Shown here: in pieces, positions 52,228 to 64,000 of the stretch
Numbering within the stretch: position 1 is the stretch's first letter
How the letters are laid out: each line of letters begins with the position of its first letter
From: Cichorium intybus
Lineage: Eukaryota > Streptophyta > Magnoliopsida > Asterales > Asteraceae
Direction of reading: 5' to 3'
DNA: 64,000 bases
Assembly (NCBI GenBank): GCA_023525715.1
Contig: CM042016.1
Coordinates: 84,034,382 to 84,098,381 of the forward strand
Notes under the pieces: generated by a model
Databases searched by the model: none
What the model saw: the letters and a program-made list of their open reading frames with translations, nothing else
Told to the model about the DNA's origin: nothing
Translations under genes and position numbers: made by a program

Positions 52228-52876
52228 CTATAAAATAGTTTTTATTTGTGTTCTACATTTTTTTACCTTTTTTTCCATTAGGTAATGTGTAATCCCATAG
52301 TTTTTGTTAGTGCTTTTTTTTTTTTTGTTTTTGGTGTTTGGCATAATATGTCATATGTGAACATTGTACCATGTGTTGTTTTGTTGATACAATAAAGAAT
52401 GTATTGAACATTTTAAATTCTATAACATAATTTTTAAGATTCCTAGTGCATGCTCTTTATGTCTAATGAAATATGCTATAAAACATTCAAAGCAGTGTTG
52501 TAAACTTGGCCAATTCGGTCGAGTACTCGACTGAGTACTTAGACTAGACCTATTATTGAGGCGAGTTAGGCTAACTCGGCCAAACAACTCGGAAACGGTC
52601 AAACTCAGTGTTACTCGGGTCAAACTCGGTGCTAGTCGGGTCAAACTCCGTAAAAATCGGTCCAACTCGGAGCAACTCGGTCAAACTCGGTAATTTTGAC
52701 TTTTTTTAGAAAAAATAAATAACTATAATTTTTAATTGGTTTTCTTAACATATATCATAAATTTTGTTATTTATTAAATCTTATTTAATTTTAAATTTGT
52801 AATTTAACGTAAATTAGATAGAAAAAAAGAAAAAAAAAACTAATGGTTAAATGATTATTCTAATATTAAAAAATAA
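52228..52876. other. 3' UTR of the zinc-knuckle gene, then an hAT-like MITE fragment
   Basis: 52228-52430 is T-rich with an AATAAAG-type signal near 52391, consistent with a 3' UTR. 52493-52700 begins CAGTGTTGTAAACTTGGCCA and is filled with CAAACTCGG(T/C) repeats, the hAT-like family also at 8924 and 38930. Confidence 0.6.
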
Positions 52877-53210
<334 letters not shown>

Positions 53211-53216
53211 CAAAAA

Positions 53217-57913
<4,697 letters not shown>

Positions 57914-60900
57914 ATGAAGACAAATCTTAAAAGGAAAGCAAATGATGAGTCTTCGGGTGATGATTTTGAGACCCCCTTTACAGGTTCGTATGATTTTGAT
58001 AATCAAGTTTCAATTATCATTTTGTATATTGTATAAATATTTTCTAACTTTTATTTTATTATATACAGGACATAAATCACAAAGTTCATCAAAAAGGAAG
58101 AGAGAGATAGAAGAAAAAAAACTTGTGAACTTAAAGGATGTAAAGAAGAAAAAAATCGATAACAGAAAGCAAAATATAAAACCCAAAACAACAGTCATTG
58201 TGCCAAAAAAAACCTTATCAGCAAGGACGAACCCAAAACCACTTTTTTCTGTTATTGAGAGTTTGACTAATGACCAAATAGCAGCTGTAAGGGACATGGG
58301 TCTAGGTTCATTGCTCGGAATGAAGGTAGATGGTCTCGCGGGACATTTAGGATTCTACATTATTGATCATTTTGATCCAAAAACCATGCGTATTGTACTT
58401 GAAAATGGTTACATTGAAGTCACTGCATATAAAGTACATCAGATGACTGGATTAAAAAATGGCGGTACTGACATTTTTTCTGTTAAGCCTTGTGCTCCTG
58501 CCCACCCGGTGTATAGAAGTTGGAAGAAATCTTACGATAACAAAAGCATGAAAATGAGCAACATTCAAAACCACATTTATCTTATGGAGAGGCTGATATA
58601 CTTTTCAAGATTGATTTTGTGTTAATGTTTCTAAATTCACTTTGCAAGACTTATCCCATTGGAACTTGAAAAACCTCCCTTGTTCCTTACATATTAGGAG
58701 AAGTTGATGTTTCTCAAATTGATTGGTGTGGTTACATACTTAGTTGTCTACAGAGTTGCAAAAACAGTTGGAAAAGGGATGATCCGAATTGTAAATTTAC
58801 GGGGCCAATCACCATTTTATTGGTAATATTTGTCCAATACTTTTTAGTATTTATTTGGTACATCATTATTAAATTAAATACATTTACTAATCTTTGTGAA
58901 TTGTTATATATTGTAGCTTCTTTATCTTGATTATACCAACTTTCCTGACTATCCATTCCCACGTAAGCGTCCCGTGATATCATCATGGAATGTACATACT
59001 ATTCATTTGCGGTCAGACAAGGAATATGCTCTGGGGGGATTCGGTAAATGTGGGGTTGTGTTAGAATCTAAACAATCTGAGGTATTAGTTTTTACTTAGA
59101 TTGTTTGTTTTTTATAATGTGTTTAATTCATAGTCGAGCATAACTAAGTTCACTTATGAACATCATCTTGTATTCATAACTTAATTACTTAGTCTTAATT
59201 TATTAAGTTGTTTTTTTTAAAGAATATTCTTCAAGACCTCACAGAAAGCCTTCAAAGGCTAAAGGAGTATACGTTAGACATAAAGAGTCGAATAGTGAAA
59301 GCTTTGGAACTTTTCCCCACGAATGACAAGTTATTATCACTTTTAAAGGATTTTCAAGATGAATTTGAAGTTAATTTGAAAAAAGACTCAAAAGATGATT
59401 TTGAAAAAGAAGACTCCAAACAAAAGTCATTTGAAGTTGTCTCACCTGTCGGAGTAGAGACTGATCAAGTTTTGCAAACACCAGGAGTTCTTATTGAATC
59501 ACAAGGATTCTTGGATGATGTTGATAAGAGTTTTGATAATTGGAACAAAGGAAAATCATTTGAAAAATCACTTATGCCATCGTTTGACATTTGTATTACT
59601 CAAGAGTTTGAATGTGAAGAAACTGAAAAAGAAGATTTGCATTCCGTAGATATAGTTGAAGAAGTGTTGGGATCTGATTTGGATAAGGTAGTTAATGTGA
59701 CAGAGGACATTTTGAAAAAAAAGGTTGTTATCAAGCGAAATACCAAACCTCCTGCGGTTCATCGATCACCATTTGTGTCAAGAATTACATCCTTATTATC
59801 AAAGATTACATCTGAGGAGGAAAAGGTCTCAAATAGACTATATGCACTGATGGGGGACCCTAAGTAAGTAAAAGTTTTATTTTTTGAAATATTTGTTGTT
59901 AAAATGATTTTATTAACTGATTTTAATTCATTTTTTTAATAGCGAACCTATCTTCAAAACATCCACTGGTGTACGATATTATAGGCAAGTGCTAGAAAGT
60001 TTTTTTCCTCCTAGTTGGTTGTATAGTAGTGTAATCGATCTTTGGAGCTACTATTTAAATGTTGATAACAAGAAGAAAGCAGACTCGTCTCCTTATCGTT
60101 ACTTTTTTTTCAATAGGAACAATGGCCAGTTAATTTACATTTTTTGTTTGAAGGTTTTCATTTATCATATATTGATATTTTTCTCCTTTTTTGTAGCATT
60201 ATTCTATTCATGAAAATGAAAATGACTTTAGCAAAAGCTTTTCAGCATTTTTGAAGGGTGTTGAAGAAGACACGAAACATCAACCTCAAATAAGAGAATT
60301 TCGAGCTGTGGATTTGGTATGAGTTTGTACATAAATTTATTATTAATTCGTGGAAGTATATGTTCATTTATGAATACCAATGTTCATCGATGAACATCTG
60401 TTACACGCTGTATTACCATTTCTTATTACACATGTTCATTGATGAACATTTATTCATTTATGAATATACATGTTCATTTATGAATATCAAACATCCTCAT
60501 TTTATGATTACACTATTATGTTATTTGTTTTATGTTTTTATGAACAATATCTTATTTTAACCTATTATGTCAATCTTATAGGTTATATTCCCTATTAACC
60601 AAAAGGGGCATTACTACATCCTATATTTTGATTTAAAAGACTCGTGCTATTATATAATTGACAATGCAAAGAGGAGGTCTTCAAGTTTTTATGGCAAGAC
60701 ACCAATCGCTCTGGTAATTGCATTGTTACTTATTTATGTTAATTTATTATATATTTTACTCTATTGTTAATATTAATGAAATATATGTTAACACAATTTT
60801 GCAGAAATTCATGTTTGCTCGTTATTTAGAGATAGTGGGGCATAGTAAATCTGAGATTATAAAAAAAACTCAAATATACAATCCTTGATTTTGAATGGAA

Positions 60901-61204
60901 AACAGTTGAGAATCAAGTTGATTGTGGGGTTTTTGTGATGCGTTACATGGAAACTTTTGATGGGACAGGCGGAGGTAAATGGTCTTGTGGTTTGGTCAAA
61001 GAATCAGCTGAGCAAAAACGACAATTGAAGAAGTTAAGACGCAGATATGCAACCAAAATTTTGATGTTTGATGAGAACCTTTTGAAGGCGAAAGTGATGG
61101 AGGAATCTGAAGACTTTTCGAAGTTGGATAAAGAAATAGTTAAACAAATCAACAAGAATGCGAAGAAAATTAGAGTTGAAAGAGTTGATAAAGGTCATTG
61201 TTAA
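57914..61204 (+). pseudogene. Ulp1-like protease of M2, broken
   Basis: Exons parallel those of M1: 57914-57983, 58069-about 58822, about 58917-59080, about 59222-59864, 59942-about 60110, about 60197-60316, about 60582-60713, about 60806-61204. The domain order is the same ('VHQMTGLKNGG', 'SNRLYALMG', Lys-Gly-His-Tyr-Tyr, Ile-Ile-Asp-Asn, 'VDCGVFVMRYME'), with the His-Asp-Cys triad retained. Lesions: a frameshift near 58585, TGA at 58667-58669 where M1 has Cys, and a frameshift in an A-run near 60868. An extra 5' exon exists compared with M1. The conserved parts are diverged from M1, so the two are old paralogues. Confidence 0.85.
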
Positions 61205-61244
61205 AATTTTGGAAAATAGAAGTTTTTGAAATGCTTGTATCTAT

Positions 61245-61990
61245 TGTGACAACTTTCAAATTAAGTCAACAAAAGTCAACTCAAGTCAGTCAAAGAGACT
61301 CCTCATACAAGTTTTATGGTATTAAAACTACATTTTAACAAGTTACAACTATAAGTATGGTTTTTACTTATACACACTGGTTCTATGGAAATTAAAACTA
61401 CGTTTTATCAGTTATATAAATATAAGTATGGTTTACTTATACATATGAGTTTTACAGAATTAAATCTACGATTGGTCTACGAGTAAACATCTATTTACAC
61501 TGTTTCATACAAGAATAAAACTACGTAATAGTATTTTCAAGTAAAGAAATACTTATACATTCTCGGTCTTTGGGTTTTAATACTACGACTCATTTATAAG
61601 AAAATATTGGATTTTCTGGTTTCAAACACTATCTTTCTACAAGGAAAAAGAATTATGGATTTTCTCATACAAAAATCTTATGAACTCACCAACGTAATGT
61701 TGACACTCTTTCAAACTACTTGTATTCTCAGGAAATTGATAGGGTAACTACCACCTTTGACGATGGGTCGCTATGGCGTCATACTACGTATTTTGATATC
61801 ATATTGTAATTGTATTCAAAACATACAATCTTTTGAACTATTGTAACATTTACAATTATGTATATGATGGATGTGTTTGCTTTGATCACTATTGTACAAA
61901 CGTTGTTGTGATACTGTTCATGAAGTCATCCACCCTCAGACGTTTCCGCCATCGTGGTTTGGGGGTGTGACAGATTGGTATCAGAGCATA
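61245..61990 (+). mobile_element. Ty3/gypsy LTR with primer-binding site
   Basis: The LTR runs from TGTGACAACTTTCAAATTAA (61245) to GGTTTGGGGGTGTGACA (61972), 728 bp, TG...CA. It is followed by GAT and TGGTATCAGAGCA (61976-61988), the tRNA-Met-type primer site. It contains two to three copies of the 69-bp unit seen at 44640. Only a short leader follows, so the element is truncated. Confidence 0.85.
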
Positions 61991-62547
61991 GTTTATAGTG
62001 AACTAAGTATATCAATCCATTTAAGATATACAACTATAAACACAATGGGACTAAAACTCTCTAAAACAATCTGTACAAAGTATACTTTAAAATACAATGA
62101 TATTTTTATAAAGTATAAGTACAAGTACATACATACTAGAACAGTGTCATAACCAGAACAATACAAGAGTAATAAGATGAGTTGAACACTACGAATAGGC
62201 CTAGGTAGTTATGTAATCATACCTAGGACAAATAGAGCCTGATCAACTTCATTTGTCCAAGGTATGACTAACATGTACTTAGAAATAGTCGTAGTGAACA
62301 ACAAGTCTAAAAAAAACTTACCAAGAACCATATACAAAGAAAACTCTAAAACAAAATATAAAGCTAAAATACTAAAGGAGTATTTTATAATACTATATAA
62401 CCATACATCTAGATACTTTATGTACCTCTTATACCCCTATCCTTACATAGTAGACCTGGCAATTCAATAATACCTGACCAATAACTATTATCGAAAACCT
62501 ACTATCATTCCTACCAATAGTTCCATTAACCTAATATAGGTTGAAAT
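61991..62547. other. Gypsy leader remnant and 3' flank of the RKD gene
   Basis: No polyprotein exon was found. The AT-rich sequence probably includes the retrotransposon leader and the 3' UTR of the adjacent minus-strand gene. The boundary between them was not resolved. Confidence 0.45.
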
Positions 62548-63870
62548 TCAATCTAAAAGCCGAAGGCGGGCTATGTCACCTGCCAAGTGTTCTGGGTTCT
62601 CTTCACTTACGATCTTGAGAAAATCATGGTTAAAACCACTCATCGCAGAAACAGAAGGCAGAGATTGTTGCTGTGTATGGGTCCCTGATGAAGCTTCCTC
62701 CATATTCTGAACCTTTCTTTTCTTGTAAACAGCCTTAAAGGCAGCTTGCCTCAATCTCTTTGTGGTATCAGTTATCTCCAAACTGGAACCCTCGATTATT
62801 GCTCTTTTCTCGTTCTCTAGACCAAGTATTACGTCTGCTTTACTAGGATTATTATTCAATTCCTGTTGCATAAATACTTTCAGTCATTACAATCTCATGG
62901 TATTAAAATTGGGGAAAAGAAATACAATTATTAACCTGAGTATGGTTAATAAGAGTTTGTAGACTCTTAATCTTTCGTCGAGGCCAACTTTTGATGCCTA
63001 ACTTCCTACAGCGTTGCTTCAACTGTGTTGATCCAACGTTGAGTTCCCTTGCAGCTTGCATAAGTGGCTTGTTAAAGTGCTAAGCTATTGCTTCCTTACT
63101 TAATGGCTGTCTAGAACCACTTCCACTGCCAATTACTGTGGCTCTTGGATTCAAAGAATCAAATCCGGTTGTACTATTGTCATTCTGAATCATTTGAGCA
63201 TGATCCTGATTTGTTAAACCAAAGATAAAATTTGGTGCAATAACATTAGAATCTGCGCAGTAACTGTTGATTTTCAGCTATGAACCTAGGGTTTTGAAAT
63301 CCCTCCAGATTCCTTTGAATCATCTGAAGGTGATCCTGGTATTGAAAACCTCCCTCAAACTCAGGATTCATTCCAACACTGTCGTTATGAATCACCTGTA
63401 GTTGATCATCGTTCTGCATGCCAGCCATGAATCCTTGATTCATGGGGATAATCTCACTGTTCGTTATGTACTCGTCCATAAATGGATCTTTAAAAAAAAT
63501 GTTAGAAGATAAAAACCAAACTGACATAAAAGTACTAAAATTCAACCTAGAAGTAAGTTTTGAGATTGCTCATAAGCAAAGCCCAAAGATGAAGGTCCTG
63601 GATCTTCTGAGATAATACTCATCGGAGGAAGAACTTCAGGATCATTTTGAAGCTGATCCAGCGGTAATATATCTGGAAAATCTATACCTCACACAATTTA
63701 AAATAAAATCAAAATGCTAGAGAAATGAATAAGAAATAAAAGGAGTTAAGGATATTATAATTACCAGACTCCAGTAGAGGTATCTGATTAAACGATAGGG
63801 AGATACCCTCTTCCCTTAGGAAATTCCGCTCAGCGTCTGACAAGTTTTCCATATGAGATCTGTTTTCCAT
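62548..63870 (-). pseudogene. RKD-type RWP-RK transcription factor, with frameshift and stop in the domain
   Basis: Minus-strand exons: 63870-63765, 63681-63547, 63487 to 62936, 62862-62548, with GT-AG borders. The N-terminus has repeats of Asp-x-Leu-Gln-Met-Ile-Gln type. The RWP-RK domain includes 'AARELNVGSTQLKQRCRKLG' and Trp-Pro-Arg-Arg-Lys-Ile-Lys-Ser, followed by the RKD C-terminal 'TTKRLRQAAFKAVYKKRK'. TAG at 63080-63082 replaces a residue inside the domain (Ala-Ile-Ala-stop-His-Phe), and the frame shifts by one near 63255. RKDs are nuclear regulators of egg-cell and germline identity. An in-frame upstream exon (about 63965 onward) may extend the gene past the window edge. It could be a pseudogene, or spliced differently (a CAG|GTGATT donor near 63405 would bypass the frameshift but not the stop). 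Confidence 0.85.
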
Positions 63871-64000
63871 GCCTCGATTGGAAATCTGAGATTATATAAG
63901 AATAAACTAGTAGTAGGAAAGAATGAGACTGAAAAGATCTTAGATACAAATGATGATACATACCCGTTTATATAGCATCTTACAGCAGGAACTGAAAGGA

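Overview
This is a 64-kb piece of a flowering-plant nuclear genome, probably a eudicot and perhaps Asteraceae (inferred from the style of the repeats, not from a search). The evidence is spliced genes with plant-type introns, Ty1/copia and Ty3/gypsy LTR retrotransposons with tRNA-Met-type primer sites, a plant CACTA (En/Spm) element, FAR1-type Mutator-like elements (MULEs), a plastid atpA fragment in nuclear DNA, and plant gene families (RKD/RWP-RK, ML-domain lipid-binding, G-type lectin kinase, ribosomal P0). Nearly all the DNA is nested mobile elements. Fourteen long (AT)n tracts punctuate it, and many elements sit exactly between two such tracts.

Layout. 1-9.2 kb: decayed LTR-retrotransposon sequence (copia RNase H remnant at 3.3-3.6 kb) with an (AT)n-bounded inverted-repeat element at 4.2-5.4 kb. 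9.35-12.3 kb: a second (AT)n-bounded TIR element ('element A'). 12.4-15.4 kb: the 5' half of a copia element, minus strand. 15.4-22 kb: a CACTA element carrying a TNPA-like gene and a TNP2/DUF4218/DUF4216 gene, both broken. 22.3-24.65 kb: a mosaic of host-gene fragments (a coiled-coil gene, an ML-domain exon, an unknown exon, the first two exons of ribosomal P0). 24.7-26.6 kb: a near-identical second copy of the 3' part of element A. 26.75-38.58 kb: an 11.8-kb MULE ('M1') with about 75-bp TIRs. It carries a Ulp1-like cysteine protease gene with an open reading frame, convergent with a FAR1-type transposase gene. That transposase gene is broken by an internal inversion with a plastid atpA insert at one junction. 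38.7-43.1 kb: a second copy of the copia block, including gag, primer site and LTR. 43.1-46.3 kb: gypsy-LTR-like and tandem-repeat DNA.

46.7-52.2 kb: a seven-exon zinc-knuckle gene (AIR/ZCCHC7-like), the most host-like complete gene here, with introns full of foldback MITEs. 52.5-56.8 kb: a perfect palindrome around a (CA)n(TA)n core, a foldback element carrying S-locus-lectin gene fragments, an (AT)n-bounded MITE and an hAT-like MITE. 56.8-61.2 kb: a second, decayed ULP-carrying MULE ('M2'), cut off by a gypsy LTR. 62.5-63.9 kb: an RKD (RWP-RK) gene with a stop codon inside the RWP-RK domain.

The most notable pattern is a set of TIR elements with (AT)n on both flanks, including a 12-kb MULE with both a transposase and a ULP protease. 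The window also contains a matching 'empty' site (12.3-12.4 kb) and 'filled' site (26.6-38.7 kb) created by a segmental duplication. M1 introns and spacers are packed with the palindrome TGTTCATTAATGAACA and variants, which are absent from its exons. Because (AT)n tracts also break assemblies, junctions that fall inside them need long-read support.
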